Shown here piece by piece: positions 52,101 through 59,984 of a stretch of 60,124 nucleotides of DNA (position 1 is the stretch's first letter; each line of letters starts with the position of its first letter). The stretch spans positions 12,511-72,634 of the forward strand of contig PZPB01000006.1 in the NCBI GenBank assembly GCA_003045865.1, read 5' to 3'. The notes under the pieces were generated by a model. The model was not told the DNA's origin. It saw nothing but the letters and a program-made list of their open reading frames with translations, and searched no databases. This stretch comes from Bacteroidota bacterium. Lineage in GTDB: Bacteria > Bacteroidota > Bacteroidia > Flavobacteriales > Schleiferiaceae. The translations under genes and the position numbers were made by a program.

Positions 52101-53107
52101 AAGAATCCTGGGCAGGTGATCAGAATACCTTAACCGTATATTATCGAACTGGTCCTAGTGCAACTTGGACTCAATTATGGACGGATGCCAATAGTGTTAG
52201 TGTTTGGACGCAGGCTGTTATTGCTGTTCCTTCTAATTCTACTACGCTTCAATTTGCTTTTGAAGGTTCCGATGATTGGGGAAGAGCGAATGTTTTAGAT
52301 GACGTGCGCATAGATGTTCCTGGTGGTTCGGTAATTTGTCCGCAGGTAAGTAATGTGGCCGTATCTAACGAAAGTTGCAGCTCTGCTCGTTTAAGCTGGA
52401 CCTCTATTACTGGTGGCTCAATAATCGAGTATGGCCCTGTGGGCTTTACCCCGGGTATGGGAAGCTTTACTAGTGCAATAGCTTCGCCCTTTACTTTAAC
52501 GGGTTTATCTCCCAATACAAGTTATGATATCTACATTGCCGATACTTGCGGACTGCAGGATACAGGCGATTATGTTGGTCCAACTCCCATTAGTACCAAT
52601 CTAACTGGTGTGCCAAGCGGAAGTTTTAATTATACCGTAAGCAGCGCCAATATTTTAGACTACAACTTTGATGCTACCGCGTCTACGGGAACGATTACGA
52701 CCTATTCTTGGGATTTTGGTGACGGAAATACGGGCTTGGGGTCAACGGTATCGCATACTTATGCGGCAGCAGGCTCGTATACCGTAAGCTTAATTTTAGC
52801 TGGTGATTGTGGCAATGACACCACTGTTCAAACTATCACAGACGTAAGTACGAATGAGTTTGCTTTGGCAGGATTAGCGCTTTATCCCAATCCCGCTTCG
52901 GACAAATTATTCCTGCAAGTGGCTGAGGGCGGTTCCTACAGTATCCACCTAAATGATGCTAGTGGTCGCGTAGTTCGCACTTGGAATAATGCTGCAAATT
53001 CTGGTGAAATACTAGAGTTTGATGTGCAAGGCTTAAGAAAAGGCTTGTATATCATTAGCGTAGCAAGCGACAAAGGCAGCTACCGCGAAAGAGTACTTAT
53101 CGACTAA
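49160..53107 (+). CDS. Modular T9SS-secreted FN3/jelly-roll/PKD protein
   Basis: A 1315-residue extracellular protein, relative of the 2857-residue one. After a signal peptide (MTLQKLLTYGLLLLATVTTYGQ) come three close copies of a ~165-residue jelly-roll/MAM-like module (about 25-190, 295-455, 545-705; each with the pattern CFTxxDGGT.TDTW, EVDSDaAGS, ETL.SP, WAWYWLxDNF). They alternate with FN3 domains bearing the W/Y-G-P-x-G-F signature; a fourth, different module (~895-1055) matches FLEDFEGASTSCW. A PKD domain (YSWDFGDGNTG, ~1165-1235) and a T9SS domain (LYPNPASDKLFLQV) close it. Likely adhesion or surface binding; no enzyme site seen. Confidence 0.88.
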   Translation: MTLQKLLTYGLLLLATVTTYGQCPPQSLPFTENFNSSVGCFTITDGGTTTDTWVQAASGAGTAGGDIDGTGFMEVDSDAAGSGNTLDETLSSPYIDAGNVTGTLFLEFDHFFRSLNANDSVWVEVWDSIAWQRVYSTNSTVGAFGSPDQQQIDITAYANDSLQVRFRYVDNGSWAWYWLVDNFKVESVLCPNPAAVTVSANSATSITVNLSTLADTIAFEWGPVGFTQGTGCAGIKATMGSLNVALSNADAGTCVNPIGPGTCYDIYIANACPGGGYSGYSGPYTFCTPCATVNLPYSNNFNAGLGCFTVVDGGTSPDTWRAAPAGGGSSGGDLDGSAHIEVDSDDAGSGETLVETLFSPIMDASGVTGSLILEFDQYYRNGGSDAIDVEVFDGTNWINIYNSGSSVGGFSNPDHQYIDISAYANASLQVRFVYDDNGVWAWYWLLDNFSLQEVLCSPSSSFTANYVGSDSVNLGWTIGTATGQAIEYGPAGFSLGAGTRINASSPLGISGLNPNTNYEFYLLDSCGSTVSDTLGPLSATTACLAVNLPYSEDFDNGQGCFTVTDGGTSTDTWVHAPIGGLTSGGDLDGTPFMEVDSDAAGSSETLVETLNSPIMDASSYMTAGSLSLIFDQYYNHLGAGSASVEVFDGSAWTQVASFTSDQGAFSAPDSQNIDITPYANANLQVRFVYDDGGSWAWYWLIDNFKVEGQPCGAVSNIDTNSVGTNNVDFNWTSANGSLWNINWGPAGFRQGTGVTGSYVRGVSAANYNLTGLQAGTCYDLYVQDTCAGIGNGDWFGPYTVCTDVSCFDPTNLTIGAITSSSASFSWVGFANSFQYSIVNTPSAAPSSGTLGISNNLNTNFSSLSSASSYCVYVRSICAPGDTSAWAGPLCFNTSCLTYTAPFLEDFEGASTSCWQNDLVTGSKLWSIGVGSSGGTITTPYAGSQNAVFTSSSGGPHVTRFVTPVIDASALSSTELSFWYGQESWAGDQNTLTVYYRTGPSATWTQLWTDANSVSVWTQAVIAVPSNSTTLQFAFEGSDDWGRANVLDDVRIDVPGGSVICPQVSNVAVSNESCSSARLSWTSITGGSIIEYGPVGFTPGMGSFTSAIASPFTLTGLSPNTSYDIYIADTCGLQDTGDYVGPTPISTNLTGVPSGSFNYTVSSANILDYNFDATASTGTITTYSWDFGDGNTGLGSTVSHTYAAAGSYTVSLILAGDCGNDTTVQTITDVSTNEFALAGLALYPNPASDKLFLQVAEGGSYSIHLNDASGRVVRTWNNAANSGEILEFDVQGLRKGLYIISVASDKGSYRERVLID

Positions 53108-53129
53108 GCACAGGTTTATATTAAATAAT

Positions 53130-53163
53130 AAAGGGGTGGTTCTTGCGAGCCACCCCTTTTTTT
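53130..53163. terminator. Bidirectional terminator
   Basis: AAAGGGGTGGTTC-TTGC-GAGCCACCCCTTT plus T run: a long stem with one wobble pair between the convergent T9SS and lysS genes. Confidence 0.9.
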
Positions 53164-53227
53164 AAGGATTACCGATAATCTTCGATAAACGGTAAAATAA
53201 TTTGACGGGCGCTTTTTCTACTTTTTT

Positions 53228-54961
53228 CTAGTCTTCTGCTAACTCTACGAAAAGGCCTTCTTCGGTTTTCTCAATTTTGCTCAAGCCCATCTTGGCTAGA
53301 CCTTTAAGACCCTTGTCCCAGGCTTTATTGGAAAGACCCGAGCGTGTTTTTAAGTCATCTAGCGCCAAGCGGTTTTCCGCTTTTAAGATTTCGAAAATTG
53401 CTTTTTCACTGTCGTTTAGCTCCAATACTTTTTTGCTTTCTTTATTCTCTGGCTTCATTTGCGGGAAGAAAAGCACTTCTTGAATACTGGAATTATCGGT
53501 TAACATCATGGTTAGGCGATCAATACCAATACCCATTCCTGAGGTTGGTGGCATGCCAAATTCTAAGGCGCGTAAGAAATCTTGGTCGATAAACATCGCT
53601 TCATCGTCGCCTTTAGCAGAAAGGTTTAATTGCTCTTCAAAACGCTCGCGCTGATCGATCGGATCGTTTAGCTCCGAATAGGCATTAGCCACTTCTTTAC
53701 CATTAATCATCAATTCGAAACGCTCGGTGAAATCGGGGTTATTGCGGTGCTTTTTACAAAGCGGTGACATTTCCACGGGATAATCGGTAATAAAGGTCGG
53801 TTGGATGTAATTTCCTTCGCATTTCTCGCCGAAAATCTCATCGATCAATTTGCCTTTACCCATGCTATCGTTGGTTTCGATGTTGAGAGCTTTACACACA
53901 TCGCGCAAAGCCGCCTCATCCATACCCGTAATATCGTAGCCGGTATGTTCTTTTATCGCATCTACCATAGTAACGCGGGCAAAAGGCGCTTTAAAGTTTA
54001 GCAACTTATCGCCTAATTTCACTTCGGTAGATCCCTTATTAACGCTGGTAACCACATGCTCTAACATTTCTTCGGTGAAGTTCATCATCCAGAAGTAGTC
54101 TTTATAAGCGACGTAAATTTCCATTACCGTGAACTCAGGATTATGGGTGCGATCCATTCCTTCATTACGGAAGTCTTTGGCAAATTCATAAACCCCTTCA
54201 AAGCCTCCAACGATAAGACGTTTTAGGTAAAGTTCGTTGGCGATACGTAGGTAAAGCGGAATATCTAAAGCATTGTGATGCGTTATAAAAGGACGCGCTG
54301 CAGCACCACCGGGAATGGGTTGTAAAATAGGCGTTTCTACTTCTAAATAGTCTTTACGATTGAAAAACTCGCGCATGGCATTCATAATGCGGGTGCGGGT
54401 TATAAAGGTGTTTTTAACCTTATCGTTTACCACCAAATCTACATAGCGCATACGATAGCGCTGCTCGGGATTGGTAAAGGCATCGTAAATATTTCCTTCC
54501 TTATCTTTCTTAACAATAGGTAAGGGGCGCAGCGATTTGCTAAGTACGGTTAGGCTGTGTGCTTCCACGGTAATTTCACCCATGCCAGTTTTAAAAACCC
54601 GACCGGTAATACCCACAAAGTCGCCAATATCTAATAAGCGTTTGAATACAGTATTGTAGAGTTCCTTGTCTTCACCCGGGCACAAAATATCGCGGTTGAA
54701 ATACACTTGTACGCGGCCTTGGCTATCCATAATATCGCTAAAGGAAGCCTTGCCATTAATGCGTTTGGTCATCATTCGGCCGCTAATGCTTACTTCTTCC
54801 CAAGTTTTATCTTCGGGACTGTTTTCGAAGGAAGCAAGGATTTCGGTAGAGAAGTGACTCGCCTTATATTCAGCGGCAGGATAAGGGTCTATACCCATCT
54901 CGCGTAAGCTTTTAAGGGCCTCTCTTCTTTGTAATTCTTGTTCGGACAAATGCTGACTCAT
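53228..54961 (-). CDS. lysS: Lysyl-tRNA synthetase (class II) with C-terminal extension
   Basis: Charges tRNA-Lys with lysine. The 577-residue protein has the OB-fold anticodon domain (ISGRMMTKRINGKASFSDI), class II motifs (motif 2 KDFRNEGMDRTHNPEFT; motif 3 GMGIGIDRLTMML) and a C-terminal extension of about 75 residues (LELNDSEKAIFEILKAENRLALDDLKTRSG ... GLKGLAKMGLSKIEK) that looks like a winged helix. Standard bacterial LysRS ends near 505. I start at ATG 54961; an ATG at 54982 overlaps the promoter TACTTTTG at 54980-54987 and adds seven residues. Confidence 0.94.
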   Translation of the reverse strand: MSQHLSEQELQRREALKSLREMGIDPYPAAEYKASHFSTEILASFENSPEDKTWEEVSISGRMMTKRINGKASFSDIMDSQGRVQVYFNRDILCPGEDKELYNTVFKRLLDIGDFVGITGRVFKTGMGEITVEAHSLTVLSKSLRPLPIVKKDKEGNIYDAFTNPEQRYRMRYVDLVVNDKVKNTFITRTRIMNAMREFFNRKDYLEVETPILQPIPGGAAARPFITHHNALDIPLYLRIANELYLKRLIVGGFEGVYEFAKDFRNEGMDRTHNPEFTVMEIYVAYKDYFWMMNFTEEMLEHVVTSVNKGSTEVKLGDKLLNFKAPFARVTMVDAIKEHTGYDITGMDEAALRDVCKALNIETNDSMGKGKLIDEIFGEKCEGNYIQPTFITDYPVEMSPLCKKHRNNPDFTERFELMINGKEVANAYSELNDPIDQRERFEEQLNLSAKGDDEAMFIDQDFLRALEFGMPPTSGMGIGIDRLTMMLTDNSSIQEVLFFPQMKPENKESKKVLELNDSEKAIFEILKAENRLALDDLKTRSGLSNKAWDKGLKGLAKMGLSKIEKTEEGLFVELAED

Positions 54962-54979
54962 GGCTAAAGAAATTTCGCG

Positions 54980-54987
54980 CAAAAGTA
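54980..54987 (-). promoter_or_regulatory. -7 box of lysS
   Basis: TACTTTTG on the minus strand fits TAnnTTTG and lies 18 bases before ATG 54961, which supports that start over the upstream one. Confidence 0.55.
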
Positions 54988-55081
54988 ATTGAAATTAAAT
55001 GTTTGTGTGCTTAATTCCATTGTGAACTGCTATGCACTGATAGATTTCATTTCTCTAAATTGCAGATCTGAATTAAGATTT

Positions 55082-55768
55082 ATGAAAACCACCCTTTATT
55101 CTTTAGCGCTCGCGCTTCTTAGTCTTGGTCTGCAAGCTCAAAAAAAGCTTTTACCAAAGCACGAAAAGTTCGTTTTTTACGACCTCAGTTATCTCGCTTT
55201 CGCAGATGCGCCCGCGGGTACAGAAAACGCTATTTGGAGCGTAGCGGCCGACGTAGGTTTTATGTTTGAATCGAGCTGGAGTGAAAGAGGGGGTATAGGA
55301 TACGGTTTATCGTATTCCTTTCAAGGTTATGGTAACAATCATTTGGTAAGCACCGATTTAAGAACGGGCGAGGGCCTTTATGAATTGGGAACAGACACCA
55401 CTTTCAAAAGCGCTTCGCAGAACCTGCAATATCTCTACATTCCAGTTGAACTGCGTTTTCGCTCCAAGAAAAATGAGGCGGGAAAATTTTATCGTTTTTA
55501 CCTTGGGGCCAGAGCCGGGGTAAGGACCTTAGATAACTCTGTTATTAGACGTGAAAACTCACGGGTACGTTATTATCAACTCGACAATTTGGCGCGCTTT
55601 CGCGCAGATGCCTACTTAAAAGTGGGTTACGGTAATATGAGCCTTTTTGGTTTTTATTCTTTAACGCCATTGTATACAGGCGGTGAAATTCTTACCGCTG
55701 GTGGCACTCGTTCCGCACCCTTAAAAGACTTAAGACCTTTTGGAATTGGTTTTAGTTTTATGTTTTAA
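55082..55768 (+). CDS. Outer-membrane beta-barrel protein (porin-family type)
   Basis: A 228-residue exported protein with signal peptide (MKTTLYSLALALLSLGLQAQ) and alternating amphipathic strands ending in Phe (FGIGFSFMF), the usual C-terminal mark of barrel proteins. Strand-like segments include GGIGYGLSYSFQGYGNN and RFYLGARAGVR. The start at ATG 55082 opens the signal; an earlier start at 54989 adds 31 unrelated residues. It is a single gene divergent from lysS. Function unknown. Confidence 0.8.
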   Translation: MKTTLYSLALALLSLGLQAQKKLLPKHEKFVFYDLSYLAFADAPAGTENAIWSVAADVGFMFESSWSERGGIGYGLSYSFQGYGNNHLVSTDLRTGEGLYELGTDTTFKSASQNLQYLYIPVELRFRSKKNEAGKFYRFYLGARAGVRTLDNSVIRRENSRVRYYQLDNLARFRADAYLKVGYGNMSLFGFYSLTPLYTGGEILTAGGTRSAPLKDLRPFGIGFSFMF

Positions 55769-55852
55769 GTAAGCGGGCAACGCTTCTGGTAGATGAAATG
55801 TGATTTTCAGTCTTTTCTCCAAGCCAGCTTCACATGAAACACATGTTATGCT

Positions 55853-56041
55853 TATCTGTATTGGCAAAAAATCAACCCTTTAATCAAAGAGATCCAACGA
55901 TCTCCTTTTGAAAGAAGCGGAAAGCCTTAAACATGACCTAGCGGGATTGTGGTTTCGCAGAATTGGCCATGAACATCGTTTAGTGTCTCAAATAAAAGAA
56001 AGCTTTTAATTTATTCATGCCGCTTCCATTATGATTGGTGA
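55853..56041 (+). pseudogene. Decayed YoeB/Txe-type toxin gene
   Basis: Pieces of a YoeB toxin can be read in three frames. First YLYWQKINPLIKEIQRSPFE (from 55853), which lacks about eight to ten residues after the W-Q-K part. After a frameshift comes LKHDLAGLWFRRIGHEHRLV (from ~55925; typical E-P-L-K-H-x-L-x-G and R-R-I-x-x-E-H-R-L-V core). After a second shift comes the C-terminal CRFHYDW and stop (56039-56041). The usual end of the family, S-C-R-Y-H-Y, is recognisable. Two frameshifts and an internal deletion make it nonfunctional. No intact antitoxin is found beside it; 55769-55852 shows no clear YefM remnant. Confidence 0.8.
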
Positions 56042-56147
56042 AATCAGCATTTTTACCTTAATTCGAATTTTCACCCAGCATTAACCCGAAAGGTGAGGCT
56101 TACCTTTGAATTAAAGAGTAGCTTAAAAATGGTCGTTTGAACTCAGC

Positions 56148-56750
56148 TTAAATAAAATAAATCGTCGAAAACACAATTACTAAACCGCTTATAAAGCCCA
56201 TCCACAATTCGCGCGGTGTATGTGCATCAAGCGCTAAGCGAGCACTACCAATTATACCGGCTAATAAAAAAAGGAGTACAATAAAGGGCAATACATTAAG
56301 GGCATACTTGGCGGAAACGGCCATTAATAAGGCCAAGAAACCACCAATGCCAGCCATGTGGGCGCTGGGTTTTAAAAAGCTTAGTAGTAAAAGGTGGAGG
56401 AGGATAACCAAGGCCGAGCCAAAGAGGAAGAGATAGGCTTCACTGGCTAATTCGGCTTGATAAATAAAGTGAGCGGTAAAAATAAAAGAGATCGCACCAA
56501 AGGCATAGGGCCAGCGCCGATCTTTGGCATTCTCCATCATTAAGCTGCTTATCAAGCGCAAGCGAAAAAGCAAAAGACTAATTAATACGGGGATTAAATA
56601 GGTGCCGACAAAAACCATGGCAATACTTAAAACAACCACCCGATGCGAGTAATGATAAGGTAAATGACGCAGGATAAGGAAGATGCCTACAATAGGATAA
56701 ATTGCAGGGTGAAATAATACCGAGATAGCTTTGGCAAGGCTTTTATTCAT
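56148..56750 (-). CDS. PAP2-like membrane phosphatase
   Basis: A 200-residue membrane protein with about six helices. It resembles PAP2 lipid phosphatases: motif 2-like PSAHMAGIGG and motif 3-like SARLALDAHTPRELWMG (His kept, Asp replaced by Glu). Motif 1 (KxxxxxxRP) is weak (KDRRWPYAFG), so activity on lipid phosphates or undecaprenyl-PP is likely but unproven. It follows rpoN with one base between stop and start, so the two share a transcript. Confidence 0.75.
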   Translation of the reverse strand: MNKSLAKAISVLFHPAIYPIVGIFLILRHLPYHYSHRVVVLSIAMVFVGTYLIPVLISLLLFRLRLISSLMMENAKDRRWPYAFGAISFIFTAHFIYQAELASEAYLFLFGSALVILLHLLLLSFLKPSAHMAGIGGFLALLMAVSAKYALNVLPFIVLLFLLAGIIGSARLALDAHTPRELWMGFISGLVIVFSTIYFI

Positions 56751-56751
56751 G

Positions 56752-58212
56752 CTATAATTCTTTGCGTAAACGCGCCACGGGAATATCTAATTGCTCGCGA
56801 TATTTCGCTACCGTGCGGCGGGCAATGGGATAACCTTTTTCTTTAAGCAAGGCGGCCAATTTATCGTCCGTAAGCGGTCTATGTTTGTCTTCCTCGCCGA
56901 TGGAGTCTTCTAAAATCTTTTTAATTTCTCGGGTACTGACATCTTCGCCCGCCTCATTTTTCATGCTTTCGCTGAAGAATTGCTTGATTAAAAAAGTGCC
57001 GTAGGGTGTAGAAACGTATTTATTACTGGCTACGCGGGAAACGGTCGAGATGTCCATGCCAATTTCATCGGCAATATCTTTAAGAATCATGGGGCGTAAT
57101 TTGCGCTCATCTCCCGTAAAGAAGTATTCTTTCTGATACTCCATAATGGCGCTCATGGTAATCATTAGCGTCTGCTGGCGCTGACGAATGGCTTCGATAA
57201 ACCACTTCGCACTGTCGAGCTTTTGCTTCACAAAAAGGGCAGCATCTTTTTGGGCCTTATTTTTTTTGTTGGTATCCTTATAGGTTTCCAACATGTCTTT
57301 ATACTCGCGGCTAACGTTCAGCTCGGGAGCATTGCGCGAGTTTAAACTAAGCTCTAGTTCTCCGTCGTTTATGGTAATGCTATAATCGGGAATCACTACC
57401 TGTAAATCGCCGCTAGAGTTGCTGGAACTATTGCCGGGCTTGGGATTTAAACGAACGATTTCTTCAATGGCTAATTTCAGGTCTTCTTCGTCGATTTCTA
57501 AACGAACAATCAGTTTTTCGTAATGCTTTTTGGTAAACTCGTCGAAGTGATCCCTAATAATTTCGGAGGCTAAACGCACATGATAACTGGGCGTATGACG
57601 GGCTAATTGCAGCGAAAGGCACTCTTTTAAATTGCGCGCACCCACACCCGCGGGATCCATTTTTTGCACCCGAGCCAGTATTTTTTCGAGCTCTTCTTCT
57701 TCCACAAAAATATTTTGGGTAAAGGCTAAATCATCAACAATGGCGCGTAATTCACGCCGGATATAACCATCGTCATCAATATTACCCACTAAGTATTCGG
57801 CCACCTGTCTATCTTGATCGTTAAAACTAAAGGTGGCTAATTGGCTGATTAAATATTCGTGAAAGCTAATGCCGCCGGTAATGGGCACCTTGCTGTCTTC
57901 ATCGTCTTTGGAGTAGTTGTTGGCTTGCAGGCGGTAGTCGGGCACCTCATCGTCGTTGAGGTATTCATCTACATTTATATCGTCGGCATCATTAGCCTCA
58001 TCATTGGTCTCGTTTAAGTCTTGATCGTAGTCGAACTCATCGTCCTCATTGCTGTCCGTTTCACTGCCTTCATCGAGGGCGGGATTGGTTTCAATTTCTT
58101 CTTTAATTTTTTGCTCTAGGGCGAGCGTAGGCAACTGAATCAATTTCATCAGCTGGATTTGCTGAGGCGAGAGTTTCTGAAGGAGCTTTTGCTGCAGTTG
58201 CTGCTTTAACAT
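56752..58212 (-). CDS. rpoN: RNA polymerase sigma-54 factor
   Basis: Sigma factor for -24/-12 promoters that need enhancer-binding proteins. The 486-residue protein has region I (MLKQQLQQKLLQKLSPQQIQ ... LPTLALEQKI), an acidic region II (DEGSETDSNEDDEFDYDQD), the core-binding region (PAGVGARNLKECLSLQL), a helix-turn-helix and the RpoN box ARRTVAKYRE. All parts are intact. It lies directly upstream of the PAP2 gene and 120 bases downstream of a phospholipase D gene on the same strand. Confidence 0.96.
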   Translation of the reverse strand: MLKQQLQQKLLQKLSPQQIQLMKLIQLPTLALEQKIKEEIETNPALDEGSETDSNEDDEFDYDQDLNETNDEANDADDINVDEYLNDDEVPDYRLQANNYSKDDEDSKVPITGGISFHEYLISQLATFSFNDQDRQVAEYLVGNIDDDGYIRRELRAIVDDLAFTQNIFVEEEELEKILARVQKMDPAGVGARNLKECLSLQLARHTPSYHVRLASEIIRDHFDEFTKKHYEKLIVRLEIDEEDLKLAIEEIVRLNPKPGNSSSNSSGDLQVVIPDYSITINDGELELSLNSRNAPELNVSREYKDMLETYKDTNKKNKAQKDAALFVKQKLDSAKWFIEAIRQRQQTLMITMSAIMEYQKEYFFTGDERKLRPMILKDIADEIGMDISTVSRVASNKYVSTPYGTFLIKQFFSESMKNEAGEDVSTREIKKILEDSIGEEDKHRPLTDDKLAALLKEKGYPIARRTVAKYREQLDIPVARLRKEL

Positions 58213-58332
58213 GGGGCAAGATTAATGGCGTGAAATTACTAAAGATTGTGGCTCCTAGCAATTAGTTTGCCGAAATAGATAGTTATTACAATTTAATAAT
58301 AATTAAGCAAAAAAGAAGCCCACGGAAGCAGC

Positions 58333-59859
58333 TCACAAAATATCCTTCGGCAATATTTTACGGGTCCAGGTTTTAAAGCGCTTGCCCTGGCTAACTTCCC
58401 CATCGGGATTGAATTCAAAAGTGGTGTGCCAAGAGTTTTCGGGCTGAAACTCAACTTCCATTCCGCGGGCTACCGATTGGGCCACTTGCGTAGATGGGAT
58501 AACCGCAATGCATTCGGTATTTAAATTGGCGCTGCGGGGATCTAAATTAAAGGTGCCGATCACGGCAATTTCCTCATCAATAACCATAGACTTGGCATGC
58601 AAGCCAAAAGTCGGTTTATGTGCTAGGCTATCTTGCACTTCACCGGTCATTATTTCGAATCGCACGGCAGCATCGGGTTTAAACTCATAAATTTCTACGC
58701 CAGTAGCTAGTAGTTCTTCGCGGTCGCTTTTATAGCCACTAAAGGCTTCTACATTATCGGTAGAAGCGAGGCTATTGGTTAGGATTCTTATTTTCACGCC
58801 TCGGTCTACGGCACTTTTGAAAAGTGCGCGACTCGCCTCATCAGTAATCAAATAGGGTGATTGAATGTCAATAGATTTTTGGGCCCCATCTACCAGCGCG
58901 GCCAGCGCCTGAGTGGTTTTACCTCCGCCGCCTAGGCCTTCACTGCCGTTGTTTTTACCCGGATCATCGGAAATAAAAGCAACACTGTCTAGCCATACGA
59001 TCTCTCCATCGCGCAGTAGTTTTTGGAAATTGGCGGGAAATTTATCTAAACGCTCACGTACTTGTGGCCAAAAATTTTCGGGATTACAGGCATATTCGTG
59101 CAGGCGCACAAAACGATCGGGATCGCTAACGTTCAGAGCTTCTTCGGTATGGATTTCGCTAACGGCAACACTGAGGGAGTCATTCCAAAAATCGTAAAAG
59201 GAAGTGCTCATATCGCGGGCACTTTTCCCCAAAAGCAAAACATCGCGATCGCGGAAGTTATACTCGTGATCGTAATCGAAATATTCATCGGCAATATTGC
59301 GCCCTCCCGTTATGGCTACCTTATTATCTACAATAAAAGTTTTGTTGTGCATGCGCTGGTTCGCAGAACGGAAATCGGTGGTGAACTTCTTGATCTTACT
59401 AAAAATGTTCTTCCCCAAGTTTACCCCTGGGTTGTAGATTTTAATAGTAATATTTTCGTGGGAGTCCAAGGTCAGAATATCTTGAATCCCCGTGTTTACC
59501 ATGATGTCATCCACGAGAATATTCACTTTTACCCCACGGTCCGCAGCTCTTACTAAATAGTCGCAGGCGATTAAACCAATATTATCGGTAGAGAAAATAA
59601 AGTATTGAATATTAATGCTTTCCTCGGCGTATTCGGTAAACCAAGCACGCGTCACCATCGAGCCTGCCCCATCTTCTAAAGGGTAAACGCCCGTTTGGTT
59701 TAGCATTAAATCTTTGAGCCCGGCGAACTCTGCACTAAGCGAAAGAGAGTCGTTACGTTGAATGTCGGCACAGTAATTTGATTTTGTGTCGGGAATAAGG
59801 TCCGCGGGCTCTGAGCAAGCAAAAAGGACCATTAGAAGGAGAATGGAAAGGATGCGCAT
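58333..59859 (-). CDS. Phospholipase D-like lipoprotein
   Basis: A 508-residue cell-envelope lipoprotein (lipobox LFAC, residue ~15) with two HKD motifs: HNKTFIVDNKVAITGG (~170-185) and HAKSMVIDEEIAVIG (~420-435). The double-motif layout is that of cardiolipin synthase or PLD-superfamily phosphodiesterases; an outer-envelope enzyme is more likely given the lipid anchor. Phosphatidyl transfer or DNA/lipid cleavage remains open. No neighbour suggests a substrate. Confidence 0.88.
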   Translation of the reverse strand: MRILSILLLMVLFACSEPADLIPDTKSNYCADIQRNDSLSLSAEFAGLKDLMLNQTGVYPLEDGAGSMVTRAWFTEYAEESINIQYFIFSTDNIGLIACDYLVRAADRGVKVNILVDDIMVNTGIQDILTLDSHENITIKIYNPGVNLGKNIFSKIKKFTTDFRSANQRMHNKTFIVDNKVAITGGRNIADEYFDYDHEYNFRDRDVLLLGKSARDMSTSFYDFWNDSLSVAVSEIHTEEALNVSDPDRFVRLHEYACNPENFWPQVRERLDKFPANFQKLLRDGEIVWLDSVAFISDDPGKNNGSEGLGGGGKTTQALAALVDGAQKSIDIQSPYLITDEASRALFKSAVDRGVKIRILTNSLASTDNVEAFSGYKSDREELLATGVEIYEFKPDAAVRFEIMTGEVQDSLAHKPTFGLHAKSMVIDEEIAVIGTFNLDPRSANLNTECIAVIPSTQVAQSVARGMEVEFQPENSWHTTFEFNPDGEVSQGKRFKTWTRKILPKDIL

Positions 59860-59893
59860 CTATAAAAATTTTACAAAAGAAGGCCTAAGGTAA

Positions 59894-59935
59894 GAATGTT
59901 CGCCATTAAGTCGGGGGGACCAAGGGCGAACATTC
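59894..59935. repeat. Perfect 11-bp inverted repeat
   Basis: GAATGTTCGCC (59894-59904) and GGCGAACATTC (59925-59935), 20 bases apart. Not followed by a T run. It lies upstream of the phospholipase D gene and could be an operator or part of a mobile-element remnant. Confidence 0.6.
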
Positions 59936-59984
59936 ATGATCCTCTTTTAGAGATCTGCATTCGACTAAAAATCAGTCTCTAAGA

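Noticed and set aside
59062-59556. 164-codon plus-strand frame inside the phospholipase D gene
   Set aside because: Antisense to a gene with two intact HKD motifs; no domain, promoter or overlap signals.
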